Of a DNA stretch of 64,000 nucleotides, positions 20,600 to 31,839 are shown piece after piece. Numbering within the stretch: the first letter of the stretch is position 1; each line of letters starts with the position of its first letter. The DNA lies in NCBI RefSeq assembly GCF_028583425.1, contig NC_072807.1, forward strand, positions 36,151,001-36,215,000, read 5' to 3'. The notes under the pieces were generated by a model. It made no database searches and was not told the origin of the DNA. It was given only the letters and a program-made list of their open reading frames with translations. Origin of the DNA: Eublepharis macularius (lineage: Eukaryota; Chordata; Lepidosauria; Squamata; Eublepharidae). The translations under genes were made by a program, and so were the position numbers.

Positions 20600-21450
20600 C
20601 TCTTCCTACACCTTTTCCAGTTCTCTGGTGCCCCATCTGCACCCTATATAAATGCAGCTCCTAAAGTGAAGAGAGGGCAGCATTCATGCGGGGTGATTGG
20701 AATGTGCCTGTCAGCTGACTCACACCCATTGTGCATACATTGCTGGAAAGCAAGTTTCATACGTGCAGGCTTCCGTCTGCTATAAGTGAACTTGGTGCTC
20801 ACTAAGAAAGAGGCTGTTTGTTCAAGGATTTTCCAGCAAATCTCCTCGCCAGGATCGGTGCCTGAGGGTGCGCATGTATCAGCCTGTGGCCACTGTAAGG
20901 CTCAGCCACATACCTTGCCTCTGATGTAATGCGCCCTGCAGCATTCAACCCGAGAGAGACTTGCTCTGTGGGCTTTTTCTCTCTTTCTTTTCACAGAACA
21001 AAGAGAGCCCAGAATCAATCCAACCTTGGGTAAAGAAAAGCTTGAAGCTTCCCATGGTGACGGCCACGGAACTGGCAGAAGGTTTAACGTTTTCTCTTCC
21101 AAATAGGCCCCCTTGTTTGGCACTGAGCAACAGGCAGTCTTGCTACCACCGCAAGCACCAAGCCAGATGTTTTTCCAGACTGATTCGCGCGAGCGTGAGC
21201 ACCGGAGACTTGAGGTGCTTGCATACTGCTATCATGGTTTTTTTCCCCCAATAGAATGTTTTGCCTGTAAAAGAGAACTTGCTCTTGAAATGGGGAAGTC
21301 ACCCATTTTGAGCATCCCTTTTGGAATTAGCAGAACCCCTTGGCCGATCTTTATTTAAAATAGTTCTGTCCTGCCTTATCTGTTCTCTCCTCCCACTTCA
21401 GGCAACTAACTTTGCAACGCCAGGTTGCAAGGGAACAAAATACAGTCCGA
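20600..21450. other. No gene or clear repeat seen
   Basis: Contains TATATAAA-like strings near 20645, but nothing links them to a transcript. Confidence 0.5.
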
Positions 21451-21454
21451 TTCA

Positions 21455-21560
21455 CAAGATTTTAAATTTTTTATTTGTTTGTTTGTTCGTTTATGTCATA
21501 TTTGTATTCCGCCCTCCCCGCAAGCGGGCTCAGGGTGGATAACAACCTTAAAACCATTTT
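21455..21560 (-). mobile_element. L2-like LINE 3' tail
   Basis: ‘Ttgtattccgccctccccgc’ + AAGCGGGCTCAGGGTGG is the reversed 3' tail seen at 56060-56130 on the + strand. Confidence 0.7.
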
Positions 21561-23025
21561 AAAACGTTCCATATTAAAACATTAAAGTGCACAACATTTT
21601 TTTTTTAATGTCCAGGTTGCAAATTAAAAAGCGCACGGTCCTGAGACTGACATTTCTGTTTCCCATTCTCTGCAGGAAAAAACTGAGGCCAATGCTGCTT
21701 GGCTCGCTGCCCGTTTCCTCTTATCTGGGTGCCCTTCTGGCCCAAGGGTCATTGTGGTCCTGTGAAAATCCTATCCCAGAAATGTTTTGCCTGCATAGAA
21801 TGCTCCAGAATACTGGATGGGAGGTCAGACTCTAGTGACTGATTGTATTCTTCCTCTGGTACACGGCACTGAATTGGCTAGCTAGGCCTCGCAGTTATTG
21901 CCTATGTGCTGTGTGTACCACCCATCTACAAAGAAAGGGGTTTATTTGAACTGCAGTTAATTGGAGCTGAGCTCCAAGTATTCGGTGGTCTTATACTTTA
22001 AGGAGAAGGCAGAGAGAAAGTTTGGAGAACAGGCACCAGGTGTCTTCAACCCTGGCATGAACTCAGCTTCCCAGATCACAGCCTCTGTGTACATTCCAGC
22101 ACTGGATGTTAGATGAGGTTTTGCCTTTCCTCTTCAGCATCTTTTATGTTCGTTTTTACTGCAACAGCACATGCGCATTTAGAGTAGCTCATGTGTATCC
22201 TTCATCTGCAAACCCCCCCCCCCTAACTATTTTTAAAACTTTTGCAAAACTGCTCCTTCTGGTATTGGTTTGCTGGTGTTGGTGGTGACATGGGTGCTAG
22301 CCAATAGCTGCCTTCAATAGCCAGTTTTCTCCCATTCAACTGCATTGCTCTGGAAAGCTATAATGCCCGTTTGTCACAGCTTGTCTTGGGACATAAAAGG
22401 AATGAGGTATTGAGGATGCTTTCAAACTGCCCCCCCCCCCCTGTACAATACTGGCAACCTGTCATCCCCCCCATGCCCTTCTCCATACAAAGGGCATAGG
22501 AGAGCAGTATTAGGGAATTTTGTGGGTTCCATATAATACTTTCCCTTTTTATTAAATGTCTTGGTCTAGACTAAACTATGCCCTATCAATTTTCCTTATT
22601 CCTCCTTTCTTTTATTTTCATTTCATGGTGCTTCTTTGTTTTGAGAAGCTGTACCAAAAAGAAGGACATGAAAAAATATAGCTGGTTAGCCCAAACAGAA
22701 CAACTGAAGGCTGCATTCCTTTCTTTCTGTCTCTATGTTCAGCCTTGAATGTTTTCCATTTCTGCACGTTTGAGATAACTGGTGGAGCCGAATGAGTTAG
22801 TTTTTTCTGCATACATAGAGAGCCTCCTCCCCAAGACAGGTATAAACTCCAATCTTTTAATTTTTTTCCCCATCCACACTATTAGATATAGTGACAACAA
22901 TAATGGAGGACTTTTCTCTGAGTATATGCAGAGTATATCCTATACCTGTTGGACTATAGTATATACTTTGCATGTACTCAGAGGAAATCCCTCTGAGTAA
23001 TACTATAACCCTGGGATTAGAGTAA
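21560..23025. other. No gene or clear repeat seen
   Basis: AT-rich unique-looking sequence with poly-C runs at 22215 and 22430. Confidence 0.5.
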
Positions 23026-23035
23026 TATATACCAC

Positions 23036-23309
23036 CAGGTCTTTTTTTCTGCTGGAACGTGGTGGAATGAAGTTCTGGAACCTCTTGAAAATGGTCACAT
23101 GGCAGGTGGCCCCGCCCTCTGATCTCCAAACCGCTGGCACGGAGGGCAATCTAAACTCCCCTCCGTCTGGAGATCAGGGGGTGGGGCCGCCGGCCATGTG
23201 ACCATTTTCGCCGAGGGTGATTTAAACTTTAAAAACTCCCAGCTGACCCAAAGTGACGTCATTGTGCGGTCCTGAGTTCCACCACCTCTTTTCCCAGAAA
23301 AAAGCCCTG
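23036..23309. mobile_element. Non-autonomous hAT-like element, 274 bp, exact 8 bp duplication
   Basis: It begins CAGGTCTTTTTTTCTG and ends CAGAAAAAAGCCCTG. TATACCAC is duplicated at 23028-23035 and 23310-23317. The middle is a large near-palindrome (‘ggtcacatggcaggtggccc’ against ‘ggggccgccggccatgtgacc’). Confidence 0.92.
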
Positions 23310-23356
23310 TATACCACTAGGATTAGAGAACAAACTGGCATACTTCAGAAGATAGA

Positions 23357-23474
23357 GGGCCAAGCTATAAGTGATGAATGACACTTGAATGACAAGGGGA
23401 TTGAGTGGAGGGCAAGTGAACAGGGAGAAATACACTTGCCGTTCAAGTGTCATTCGTCACTTGTAGCTTGGCCC
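23357..23474. mobile_element. 118 bp fold-back element
   Basis: GGGCCAAGCTATAAGTGATG … CGTCACTTGTAGCTTGGCCC has the same length as the nested element at 9692. The flanks (AGA / GTA) are no longer identical; TAG one base out on each side is the likely duplication. Confidence 0.8.
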
Positions 23475-23781
23475 GTAGTCAGATGTAATACCCCTCTTTC
23501 TTTTTTAAAGTGGTTCCCTAAAATAAACCTTTCCTGGCAGTCCAGTGACTTGAATTCAAGATATGGCTCCCATATTATACAGTCTCTTTTCCTTTTGGAG
23601 GCCCATACAGTTAACATGCCAGGGCCGGAATCCAAGCAGGCTCATTAGCGCTCCCAGCCATGCTTCTGTCTGGATTTTCAATTGCTAAATATTTAACATT
23701 TATTTTTGGTCTTCTTTGAAGAGATGTCAGCTCATGGAAAAAAACACAGCTATTTTATATTTCAGACAAGATTCCCTTAGG

Positions 23782-24215
23782 GTTGCCAATTCAATCTTGG
23801 GAAATTCCTAGGGATTTAGGGGTGGTATACCGGAGGGCAGAGTTTGTGGTGGGGAGGGAGTTCAGTGGGTATGTATCATGCCATAGAGTCCACCCTCTAA
23901 AGCTGCCGGAGAACTCATTTCTACTGTCTGGAGTAGGGCCAGCTCCAAGTTGGGAAATTCCTGGAGATCTAGGGGGTGAAATCTGGAGAAACTTGGAGAG
24001 AGTGGGGTTTGGGGAGGGAAAGGACCTTGGCATGGCATCATTCGATAGAGTTCACCCCCAAAAGTAGCCATTGTCTCCAGGTGAACTGATCTCTGTGGCC
24101 TGGAGACTAGTTGTAATTCCGGGAGATCTCCAGGCACTACCTGGAGGCTGGCAACCCTAGTCTGGAGATTAGTCGTGTTCCTGGAGAACTCCAGGCTCCG
24201 CCTGAAGAATGGTAA
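23782..24215. mobile_element. Compound of two to three hAT-like MITEs (GGGTTGCCA family)
   Basis: AGGGTTGCCAATTC starts one copy at 23778. A second start-like block appears at 23938 (‘ccaagttgggaaattcctgg’), closed by GGAGGCTGGCAACCCTA at 24141-24157. A further tail follows to about 24215. This looks like one copy nested in another. Confidence 0.75.
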
Positions 24216-24427
24216 CTCTACCTAGAATATCAGCTCTTTATGCTTCCCAGTCTATTGGCAATCCAATGTTTTTGCAGACTGCTAAAAACCAAGGGAACCT
24301 ATCAAGCACCCGGGGGGGGGGGCTGCGATGTGGGATTGGGGACAGCCTGAATAGGTTGAATGCCTGCCACAGACCATTTGAGATGGTGAGAAGATTTCCC
24401 CTAAAGAGCAGATTCAAGTTTGTCAGC

Positions 24428-24535
24428 TGAGACAGTGTGATGTAGTGGTTAGAGTGTCAGACTAGGTTCTAGGAAAACCCAGGTTCAAAGCTCCCATTTT
24501 GCCCTGAAACTTGATGGGTCAGCTTGGACCCATCA

Positions 24536-24616
<81 letters not shown>

Positions 24617-24712
24617 AGCCTCGCCTACCTCACAGGGTTGTCATAAGGATAAACTGTGGAGACTGAAGAAGCACAAACACCACGGTGAGCTCATCAGAGA
24701 AAGGAGGGATAG
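24428..24712 (+). mobile_element. tRNA-derived SINE with an expanded (TC)n(AC)n tract
   Basis: The head is GTGTGATGTAGTGGTTAGAG with a CCCAGGTTCAAAGCTCCC B box. The body is interrupted by the dinucleotide tract at 24541-24617 and then resumes (‘cctacctcacagggttgtca’). The tail is cut by the L1 insertion. Confidence 0.8.
24541..24617. repeat. (TC)n(AC)n compound microsatellite
   Basis: About 25 TC units followed by about 12 AC units, grown inside the SINE body. Confidence 0.97.
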
Positions 24713-25033
24713 TGATAATGGAACGAGGATTATATATTGATATATAGTTAAATATTGAATATAAAGCTATGATAAGATGGAAATGGGCAAATATTAACGA
24801 CGGGGTAGATTGCATGATGTATTTAGTTTGGGAAGGTAAAGGTGAAAATATACAGTAGCTGGAATAGTATATGTATTCTTTATTTTAATATTGATTAACT
24901 CTGAATAAGATACGTTTCGAGTACTCCGTATTTTAATAACTCTTGTAGTGCAAAATCCTACCCCTCCGTTGACCCTGTATCTCCCCCTCTTCTTTCTGTA
25001 CCCCTTTTTGAAAATATTAAAAAAATAAAAGAG
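24713..25033 (+). mobile_element. 5'-truncated L1-like LINE 3' end, 17 bp target duplication
   Basis: It is AT-rich 3' sequence ending ‘cccctttttgaaaatatt’ + AAAAAAATAAAA. The 17-mer AGAGAAAGGAGGGATAG sits at 24696-24712 and 25034-25050. This is the expected target-primed product: a poly(A)-like end and a long duplication. It carries no intact frame. Confidence 0.8.
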
Positions 25034-25054
25034 AGAGAAAGGAGGGATAGGAAA

Positions 25055-25700
25055 GAACTGTCTAGCTGAGGCAAAATTGTTCTATGGCTTTCACAATCCT
25101 TCGGGTTGGTGTCTGGGAGCTCCCAATGGAACACTGGAGAATGGTGCCGAGACAATTTGGCAGAAAGTTGCTTGCAGGGGGCTCGCGTGGGTCAGCTTGC
25201 CACGACAATCCACGGGCAGCGCCTTGGGAGAGCGCCCTGACGCTAAGCCCTTTAAAAACTGCGTGAGAGAGAACAACATTTGTTGTCTCCCTGACCCATC
25301 TCTGGCTTGCTGGTGCCAAGTCTGGGGAGCAGCCAGCCTGCTAAACTCTTCCTCCAATCCAGAGCCTCAAATTTAAATTCTATTTTTAAACAGGCGAGAG
25401 GGCACGGGAGTGGAAGAGTATGTAGCTGGCGGGGGGAGCTATAATGCAGAATATCCTGGCAACTAATTGCCCCTCTTGGAGGCTGCCATCCCTCCCGCTT
25501 TGCCAGTGCCAGTTTGGAGTGGTTCACGCTCACTCTCGTTGCCTTTGCCCTCTTTGTGTCCCTGTCTTACATTTCTTGGCCTTTGGCTTCACTTTCCACA
25601 ATTATTTTGCTCTCCCTCTCCTCCCTTCCCTCACACTGATGGCATTGCTTTGCCCTGCTGGAGGAGAATACTGGAGACTTCTGGTGCTTTAATGTCAGGG
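25055..25700. other. No gene or clear repeat seen
   Basis: It is moderately GC-rich with several overlapping short frames and no recognisable domain. Confidence 0.45.
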
Positions 25701-25705
25701 TGAGA

Positions 25706-25830
25706 GGCTGTGGCTCCGTGGCAGAGCCCCCGCTTTGCATGCCCAAAGTCCAAGGTTCAGTTCCAGCCATGCCCCATTACAGCATCCCCGGGAGCTACGG
25801 AGAATGTTATCTGAAAAGACGTCATCTGAT
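25706..25830 (+). mobile_element. tRNA-Ala-like SINE, head
   Basis: GGCTGTGGCTCCGTGGCAGAG (A box), GCTTTGCATGCCC (anticodon-like TGC) and AGGTTCAGTTCC (B box). A SINE-type tail follows, and no acceptor stem pairs, so it is not a tRNA gene. Confidence 0.7.
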
Positions 25831-26029
25831 TTTCCTGCAGCACCTTGGAAGTATGCGTTGCTGACCTGCTGGTAATGATAATCATTAAAATTAGCCAAGG
25901 TCTTGGTGCTATCCATGTTCAAGGCTTGTCACATTTGTTATCATAGTAACTGCAGAATAAATTACCATGGCAAGCTGAGGAGAATCTCTTGCAATGTTCA
26001 GCAATAGTTAGCAGTGGTTAGGGTTGCCA

Positions 26030-26216
26030 GACTCCTGGTGGGGGCTGGAGACCTCCCAGAATTACAACTGGTTTCCAGATGACAGACATCATTTCCCCTT
26101 GGAGACAAAGGCTGCTTTGGTATTAAACCCAGGTCCTCCCCTTCCCAAACCCTGACCTATCCAGAATCCACCCCCAAATTTCCAAGGATTTCCCAGCCCA
26201 GAGTTGGCAACCCTAG
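26030..26216. mobile_element. hAT-like MITE (GGGTTGCCA family), both ends intact
   Basis: TAGGGTTGCCAGACTCC … GAGTTGGCAACCCTA form terminal inverted repeats (about 26022 to 26216). Flanking octamers GCAGTGGT and GCACTGCT agree at 6 of 8 bases. Confidence 0.85.
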
Positions 26217-26344
26217 CACTGCTGCTTGGGATGAAATTTGGGATGTTGCAACCCCTTGACCCTTTGCAGTGTTGGTGGATGAGCAAGCAGCTTTCAGGTT
26301 TGTTGGTGACGGCATAGAATGGCTGTCTCCCACTGGATCGAGAC

Positions 26345-26711
26345 TAGAGGTGGGCACGAACCGAAATACGAACCAAAGTTTGTCACAAACCGGGTCATTT
26401 TTTGGTTCACGAACTGGTGGTTTGTTGGAGGGCATTTCTGATGAACCGCAATGATTTTTAGGCCGGTTCGTTTGGTTCATTTTTTGGTTCGTCACTGCAG
26501 ACAGCCTAGTGCCAATCAACCAGTTTCCCAGGCAATGGGGGGATGGGCTTTCTGCAGAGCTTCTGCTGACCCGGAAGTGATGTATTCATGAACAAACAAA
26601 CCAGTTCATTAACGGGGCAAATTTGTGCTGGTTCATGGTTTGTGATTCGTGAAACACGATGAACCATGAACCACAATAAACCACCGTTTTCCCAGTTCGT
26701 GCCCATCTCTA
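26345..26711. mobile_element. hAT-like palindromic element (TAGAGATGGGCACGAAC family), 367 bp
   Basis: The ends TAGAGGTGGGCACGAACC and GTTCGTGCCCATCTCTA are inverted repeats. Flanking octamers ATCGAGAC (26337-26344) and ATTGAGAT (26712-26719) agree at 6 of 8. The interior is full of AACC/GGTT blocks that pair across the element (‘atgaaccatgaaccacaat’). The centre is non-palindromic (GACAGCCTAGTGCCAATCAA). Confidence 0.85.
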
Positions 26712-26929
26712 ATTGAGATATTAAAATGGCCTGAGAGTAAGCCAAATACTCTGTTCTAGCCAGCGATGAAGAAAAAGTTGTACAGCCATATTAGTCTGCA
26801 AAATCCCAAAGCAAGAATGAAACTGGGGTAGTGCCTTTCGGTTGTTCCTAATAAAAAATATTACACAGATGTTGTTTTTTGATAACGACAAGATTCCAGG
26901 CATAAAATTATGCATGGGGCAGAGAAAGT

Positions 26930-27330
26930 GGGGAGATGGAGCTTTTTCTCCCTCCCCAATTTTTGTTGGGAAATAGGTTCAGGACAGACCAAAGGAAATA
27001 CTTCCTTACTCAACAGGTGATTAAAATGTGGAATTTGCTGCCAGTGGAGACAGTGATAGCCACAAACAGAGACAGCTTTAAAAGATGTAAGACAGATTAA
27101 TGGAGGACACGTCCAGCAATGGCCATGGCTATAAGCCATGTTGGCCAAAGAGAACCTCCATATTCAGAGGCAGTAAACCTCGCCAGTAGGTAACATCAGG
27201 GGAAGGCCTCGAACTCTGTGCCTTGTTGTTGGCTATCCAAAGTAACTGGTTGGCCACTGTGTAAAACATGACACTGGACTGGATGGGCCACGGGTTAGCT
27301 CCAGCAGAGCTCTTCTTATGTTCTTCGGCA
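26930..27330 (+). mobile_element. CR1-like LINE: end of the ORF and 3' terminus
   Basis: Translated pieces read FRTDQRKYFLTQQVIKMWN and LPVETVIATNRDSFKR, a typical LINE polymerase C-terminal pattern (W-N-LP … V … S-F-K). It terminates in ‘agagctcttcttatgttctt’. A hAT element starts exactly at its end. Confidence 0.7.
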
Positions 27331-27702
27331 TAGAGATGGGCACGAACCGGAAAAATACCGAACTGCGCGGTTCGTGATTTGCTGCGTTTCACAAACCATG
27401 AACTTTCATGAGCTTGCCCCAGTTCACAAACTAGTTTGTTTAGTTTGTGAAAACGTCACTTCCGGGGCAGCAGCAGGTCTGCAGAAAGCCCATCCCCCCA
27501 TCGCCTAGGGAACTGATTGATCAGTGCTAGGCTGTCTGCGGTGACAAACTGAAAAACGAACCAAATGAACCGGCCTAAAGTTCATGGCAGTTTGTTAGAA
27601 ATGGGCTCTGATGAACTGCTGGTTTGCAAACCACAAACCGGCCCAGTTCGTGATGAACTTTGGTTCGTATTTCAGTTCTTACCAAGTGGGCACTGCCCAT
27701 AC
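27331..27702. mobile_element. hAT-like palindromic element (TAGAGATGGGCACGAAC family), right end decayed
   Basis: TAGAGATGGGCACGAACCGG opens it. The interior matches 26345 and 32757 in reverse orientation. The right end is disturbed (GTTCTTACCAAGTGGGCACTGCCCATA), so the boundary is approximate. Confidence 0.75.
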
Positions 27703-27807
27703 TTCTTGGGCTTGGCTGCTGGCTACAAATTAGGTACTTTCCTGGTACGTTAAAGGCCCAATCTGTCTCTGGGTTCCTGCCATCCTTTCCTCTGGGAGCA
27801 ATGAGCA

Positions 27808-27810
<3 letters not shown>

Positions 27811-27838
<28 letters not shown>

Positions 27839-27839
27839 C
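27811..27839. repeat. (TC)n microsatellite
   Basis: About 14 TC units. Confidence 0.95.
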
Positions 27840-28206
27840 TGAAGTTGTTGCCTTGCTGAGTCAGTGTGTTAAAGTTTACATTTGTAGGGCAGGACACTGA
27901 TCAAAGTCCTCCTCCAAAGCAGGCCTCCGCACAAGGGAGGGAGGAAACAAGAACGTTAAACGGAACCAGACACGGGCATGCTCTGCATATTTTTTGGGGT
28001 GGCTATTGCTGGCAACAGGTGCCTCATTCCTGGCATCCCCTGCGTGGGTTCTATTTTAGGATCTCAGCAGTTCATCTCTGATGGCAAAGGAGCTTTCCCT
28101 TCCCACCTTCCACTTCCAGCCTATAATGGTGGGATCAAAGAGGAGGAGAGAAACTTCTCACCATGATCAACGTTGGAGGGACTGTGTGAATGAAGTGAGA
28201 GTTAAG

Positions 28207-28622
28207 ACATAGGGTTGCCAGGTGCAGGCTGGGAAATTCCTGAAATTTTGGGGGGTTGGATCCTGGAAAAGGTGGGGTTTGGGGAGGGGAGGGGCCTCAG
28301 AATGGTATAATGCCATAGAGTCTGCCCTCCAAAGCAGCTATTTTCTCCAGGGGAACGGATCTTGGTTGCCTGGATCAGTTGGAATTCTGGGAGATCTCCT
28401 GCCACCACCTGGAGGCTAACCATACAAATACCAGAGGCAAACTACCTCAGAATCCAAAAGAACACTACACAGTGTCCAAATATATCCAATTATTATTTCC
28501 AAAAAGCACATATGTACAATAAATCAATATATGCAGTGAATCACAATAAATACAATAAATATATATAATTCCATTAATCGTCCATTAATCGTCCATAATC
28601 GTCCACCTGGAGGCTGGCAACC
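28207..28622. mobile_element. hAT-like MITE (GGGTTGCCA family) interrupted by an AT-rich insert
   Basis: AGGGTTGCCAGGTGCAGG starts it, ‘caccacctggaggct’ is reached at 28416, and the end CCACCTGGAGGCTGGCAACCC appears only at 28602-28622. The 28420-28600 insert is AT-rich and contains the tandem ‘attaatcgtcc’. CCACCTGGAGGCT on both sides may be its target duplication. Confidence 0.75.
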
Positions 28623-29014
28623 CGATTATATGAAACATTCTCATTTTCCTTTAGCCCACATCTGCTAGAAAAAAAACCAAACCAGGAACTATTATGGTAT
28701 CATTGCTGGAATGTCAAACCAGAACTTGTTCAAGCCATCCCTTCAGTTACAAAGGTCTGAGGGAGCTTGGACTCGTCTGTCTGTATCTCTGTCTCACAGA
28801 AAGAGAGAGAGAGAGTAAGAAAAAGAGAGAGAGAGAGATACACAGACACACAGAGACACCCCAACCATCATCCAAACCTACCTCTCTCAGAACTATTCCA
28901 AGGAAAACAACATGAGGAGAATGCTGTCCTGTTCTTTTCTGGCAAGGCAGAAATATGCAACAAAAAAAGTGTGGTTTCTTTTCATTGCAAGCATCTTCGG
29001 CAGAAGCTTAAACT

Positions 29015-29560
29015 GATGGTAGTTTTGTGGCTAAGGAACTGAGAAACGAGCCAGGCAGGCCCTGTTTCGAATCTCATCGCTGCCATGAAATCACTGGCTT
29101 TACACAAGGCAGAATTTCCCACTCTCCCATCTACAGCATGGAAACAGTAACACTGGCCCACCATACAGGATTGTTGTAGCAATTAACAAGAGCCTTGCGG
29201 CACCTCAATGAATTGACAAGTTTTTATTCTAGCAAGTTTTTATGGACTAGAGCCCTTTTGGTTGGTGAAATTTCATGCGTTCCTTCCACATACATTTTCT
29301 CTAGGAGTTCATTCCATGTCTATGTCAGCCAACAGAGGTTGCACTTCATGCACCTGATGAAGTAGGTTTTAATCCACAAACTGATGCTAGAATAAGAACT
29401 TGCTAGACTTCAAAGGTCCCACAAGATTCCTGATTATTTTTTTCTGCAACAGACTCACATAGCTAGCTACCCTTCTAGGATTGTTGTAAGAGTGAAAGGT
29501 AGGGAATGCAAAATATTATCAACATTTATGCTACATAAATATCATTAATAATAGAATAAC
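29015..29560 (+). mobile_element. tRNA-derived SINE split by a fold-back Penelope-like element
   Basis: The SINE head and body run to ‘catacaggattgttgta’ (29178) and resume as ‘aggattgttgtaagagtgaa’ at 29477. Confidence 0.75.
29179..29476. mobile_element. Penelope-like fold-back insertion, 12 bp target duplication
   Basis: AGGATTGTTGTA occurs at 29167-29178 and 29477-29488. The left arm has ‘cttgcggcacctcaatgaat’ and TTATTCTAGCAAG. The right arm carries the inverse (‘gatgctagaataagaacttg’, ‘aaggtcccacaagattcctg’). CTGATGA (29354-29360) is a hammerhead-like core start. Confidence 0.8.
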
Positions 29561-29564
29561 AGTA

Positions 29565-30075
29565 CCATTAGGCCATTCCCAGGGACTTTGGGAATGGTCC
29601 AACAGTCCTCCATTCCCCACAATATCTTTGGCAAGCAGAATTTTCCTCTTCCTTAGCTAGACAGAGAGAAAGAAATCCACACTGAAGTAACCTTTTCCCA
29701 AAAGGAGTCTTTTAAAACTGAACGTTGCCAAAAATCCCCAAATATAACACCAAGCAGGGTGGTCTTTGGCAGGCTTTTGTAGACCATCATACGTGAGCTG
29801 AAACCCACATCCAAAACCACTGTCCACTAGCTAGCTACTCCTGAGACATTTCGCTTGCAGGGTAATTCTCTGACATAAATACGGAATTAGATCCTAGAGA
29901 GAAAGTCGTGGGCTGAAAACACGCCATCCATTTTTAAAAGCTTTTTTTCATCCCTGGGAGATTCCCCCCCCCCCCAACCACAATGGATTCAATCGTTGGA
30001 GCATTCCCACCATTCACAAATAAAATTCTTCCCTGTTTAAAATGAATGCATTTAGAAAATCGCTGAGCCTTTTTT
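29565..30075. other. No gene or clear repeat seen
   Basis: Unique-looking AT-rich sequence. Confidence 0.5.
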
Positions 30076-30077
30076 CT

Positions 30078-30318
30078 ACGTGGCTGTGTTAAGTGCCATC
30101 AAGTCGCTTCTGACCTATGGCGACCCTATGCATGAAAGACCTCCAAAACATCCTATCATTAACAGACTTGCTCAGATCCTGCAAACTGGAGGACGTGGCT
30201 TCTTTTATTGACTCAAGCCATCTCATTCTGGGACTTCCTCTTTTCCTCCTGCCTTCCACTTTTCCTAGCATTATTGACTTTTCCGGAGAATCTTGTCTTC
30301 TCATGATGATAGCCATCT
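30078..30318 (-). pseudogene. Bov-B-like LINE, C-terminus of the ORF and 3' UTR
   Basis: The - strand frame (30089-30316) reads SPEKSIMLGKVEGRRKRGSP, RMRWLESIKEAT and HRVAIGQKRLDGT. This is the highly recognisable C-terminal end of Bov-B (RTE clade) polymerases (…GKVEGRRRRGRQRMRWLDGI … VAKSQTRL). It is a 5'-truncated relic. The sequence beyond the stop (‘tcgccataggtcagaagcg’ on the - strand) resembles the Bov-B tail used by squamate SINEs. Confidence 0.88.
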
Positions 30319-30352
30319 ACGTGGCTAGCACTCCAAAAAGGGCCAAAGAAAG

Positions 30353-30440
30353 ATTTATTTATTTATTTACTTACTTAAATTTATAGTCTGCCCTCCCCAA
30401 CCAAGTGGGCTCAGGGCGGATCACAACAATTTAAAACATG
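30353..30440 (-). mobile_element. L2-like LINE 3' tail
   Basis: ‘Tttatagtctgccctcccc’ + AAGTGGGCTCAGGGCGG followed by GATCACAAC, reversed tail as at 21455. ATTT repeats at its left edge are the 3' terminal repeat. Confidence 0.7.
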
Positions 30441-30444
30441 CTAC

Positions 30445-30965
30445 ACAATTCACCAGCAATAGCCATTAAAATATAAATTATACATATCATTCATTTAAAA
30501 CCTATATTAGCACCATGTAAATACCATGTAGGTCATAATAAAATGATACATCCAGGTAAAAATCTAATCTTCCAGATCTAATCTTCCAGATCTATTCCAG
30601 ATATCCCAGATCTAATAGATCTTTTCAGATCTAATATTCCAGCAATAACATTTAAATTCTGGATGTAATCACAGATTTCCCAGGAAATGAGTAGGTGGGC
30701 CTTTGAATGGTGGAAGAGGCTCCCACCGTCTTTCTCTCCACTTGGCCAACATAATTTACAAGACGTGATTCTGTCCAATCGCTAATAGCCAGATTCTACT
30801 TAGTTTTACCTGGGTTGCACAAAACAAGTTGATCATTAGGGTGAACAGTTATTTCAGCAAGGGGCTGCCATCCCAGCCGACTCTAAGCCAGACATATCCG
30901 GCATTTTCTATGGTGGGACAATACAACCTAGGACCTTGGATCGGCAACCTGCCGAATGTGGCTCA
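30445..30965. other. No gene or clear repeat seen
   Basis: A short local repeat of ‘ccagatctaat’ occurs at 30570-30640. Confidence 0.5.
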
Positions 30966-30979
30966 ATATGGAACCAAAT

Positions 30980-31180
30980 CAAAAAGAGTCCAGTAGCACC
31001 TTTAAGACTAACCAATTTTATTGTAGCATAAGCTTTCGAGAATCAAGTTCTCTTCGTCAGATGAACTTGATTCTCGAAAGCTTATGCTACAATAAAATTG
31101 GTTAGTCTTAAAGGTGCTACTGGACTCTTTTTGATTTTGCTACCACAGACTAACACAGCTAACTCCTCTGCATCTATGAC
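30980..31180. mobile_element. Penelope-like family A dimer, asymmetric junction, 13 bp target duplication
   Basis: TATGGAACCAAAT is duplicated at 30967-30979 and 31181-31193. The left arm reaches CTTCGTCAGATG, while the right arm restarts inside stem II (AACTTGATTCTCGAAAGC). This dimer therefore joined at a different point from the others. Confidence 0.9.
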
Positions 31181-31592
31181 TATGGAACCAAATATGGCTG
31201 TTTTTTAAAAAAGAAATCAAAATATTAAGATCAATAGGAAGGGTCAATAGGATACTAGAATCTCCGATGTGTAAAGAGAAATTATGAGCCTAAAGGGATT
31301 CTTTACAAGGAGGGAAATGCTAGAGGCGAGTCGTTGCAAGAAATCCAAGGGCAAACCATGTGCTGATTGATGCCACGGGCCTAAAACAATCCTTGTGTAT
31401 ATTTATGACTTATTATGAGACCTCGTGTGCACCCCTTCCTAGTAAAAGGCTTGCAAAAAGCCCTGTTTGAGCTTATTAATCAATATGTTAATTTATTAAT
31501 CAATATGTTAATTTATCAGTAGAGTTACAATTGTGTAGTTTTGGTTGTGCAAACAGGCTTTTCAGTACTGGCTGTTTTGTCGATTAGGTTGT

Positions 31593-31838
31593 AGCTGGAG
31601 ATCTCCCAGAATTACAACTAATCTTCGCTGCTGCAGTTGCCAACCTGGAAGTGGTGGCTGGAGATCTCCCAGAATTACAACTGATCTCTAGGTGACAGGG
31701 ATCAGTTCCCCTGGAGGAAATGGCTGCTTTGGAGGGTGGACTCTATGGTATTATACCCTGCTGAGGTCCCTCCCTGAACCCCAGCCTCCCCCCCCCTAAA
31801 ATCCCCAGGAATTTCTCAGCCCAGAGCTGGCAACTTTA
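31593..31838. mobile_element. hAT-like MITE (GGGTTGCCA family) plus a partial duplicate
   Basis: A 35-base scrap (‘gctggagatctcccagaatt’) precedes a full copy from AGTTGCCAACCTGG (31625) to GAGCTGGCAACTT. Confidence 0.8.
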
Positions 31839-31839
31839 T

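Noticed and set aside
20640..20660. TATATAAA-like promoter
   Set aside because: Isolated AT-rich string with no transcript or coding sequence attached.
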